A stretch of DNA of 5,835 bases from positions 1 to 5,835 of the forward strand of contig CAJUNT010000068.1 of the NCBI GenBank assembly GCA_910587735.1, in the 5' to 3' direction. Each line of letters starts with the position of its first letter. The stretch's first letter is position 1. This DNA comes from an uncultured Clostridia bacterium (GTDB lineage: Bacteria; Bacillota; Clostridia; Lachnospirales; Anaerotignaceae). The position numbers and the translations under genes are program-made. Below the pieces are notes generated by a model that was not told the origin of the DNA, made no database searches, and worked only from the letters and a program-made list of their open reading frames with translations. Below are positions 5,801-5,835 of this stretch, one piece after another.

Positions 5801-5835
5801 GATAGAAATGGGATTTTCTGCACTTGCTATAGCTG
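5757..5835 (+). pseudogene. Interrupted tyrosine recombinase (integrase), 3' fragment
   Basis: Plus-strand frame from 5757 gives KFRFHALRHS, then AISLLIEMGFSALAIA, running off the right edge. FHALRHS is the catalytic box II of tyrosine recombinases, and the following SLLIEMGFS..AIA matches the conserved helix that normally leads to a VGH-type motif just outside the window. No start codon or ribosome binding site precedes it, and a stop lies at 5733-5735 in this frame, so this is the distal part of a gene whose proximal part is elsewhere, most simply at 1-53. On its own it cannot make a working integrase. Whether 5757-5780 belongs to this gene or to the inserted element is unresolved. Confidence 0.8.

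Noticed and set aside
5741..5833. Minus-strand open frame ending AWKRNLKIQQ with its stop next to the hairpin, looking like the 3' end of a gene followed by a terminator
   Set aside because: The plus strand of the same bases encodes a clear tyrosine recombinase box II (FHALRHS, SLLIEMG), so the minus frame is its antisense shadow.
1..5835. CRISPR arrays, tRNA or rRNA genes, riboswitches, plasmid origins
   Set aside because: No regularly spaced repeats, cloverleaf-like sequence, conserved RNA motifs or iterons were seen on either strand.

Overview
The window is AT-rich DNA from a low-GC Firmicute, most likely a gut Clostridia/Lachnospiraceae-type bacterium. The evidence is base composition, strong AGGAGG-type ribosome binding sites, and proteins typical of that group: a serine recombinase starting MSRKSRK and an Rpn/PD-(D/E)XK 'transposase'. 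It looks like one compact mobile element of about 5.7 kb, caught with a few dozen bases of target DNA on each side.

Layout, left to right. Bases 1-53 (+) encode the end of the central part of a tyrosine recombinase, stopping inside its catalytic HxLRH box (RIRIHDLR). Bases 5781-5835 (+) encode the following part (HSAISLLIEMG...). Joining base 53 to base 5781 restores the tyrosine recombinase in frame, so the 5.7 kb between is best read as an insertion into another mobile element's integrase gene. The insert carries three genes, all on the minus strand and so transcribed right to left: (1) a 411-residue serine recombinase, 4342-5577, the presumed integrase/excisionase; (2) an Rpn-family PD-(D/E)XK nuclease, 3338-4315, only 26 bases behind it; (3) a 982-residue SIR2-domain protein, 271-3219, resembling the anti-phage NADase DSR2. 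An imperfect hairpin with T-tracts on both strands (5701-5751) insulates the right end, and an AT-rich hairpin (111-150) may end the transcript on the left.

How the parts may work together: the recombinase moves the element and the other two genes look like anti-phage cargo. The SIR2 protein has the Asn-His catalytic pair of DSR2-type NAD+ hydrolases, which kill or arrest the cell after sensing a phage protein. The nuclease gene contains a perfect AGGAGG site 8 bases before an in-frame ATG. This would make a separate 60-residue C-terminal protein, matching the intragenic RpnL/RpnS toxin-antitoxin arrangement described in E. coli. The points most worth checking are that intragenic start, the integration into the conserved HxLRH codons of a tyrosine recombinase, and the compact serine recombinase that seems to lack the usual long coiled-coil region. 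All homology statements come from reading motifs; no database search was possible.
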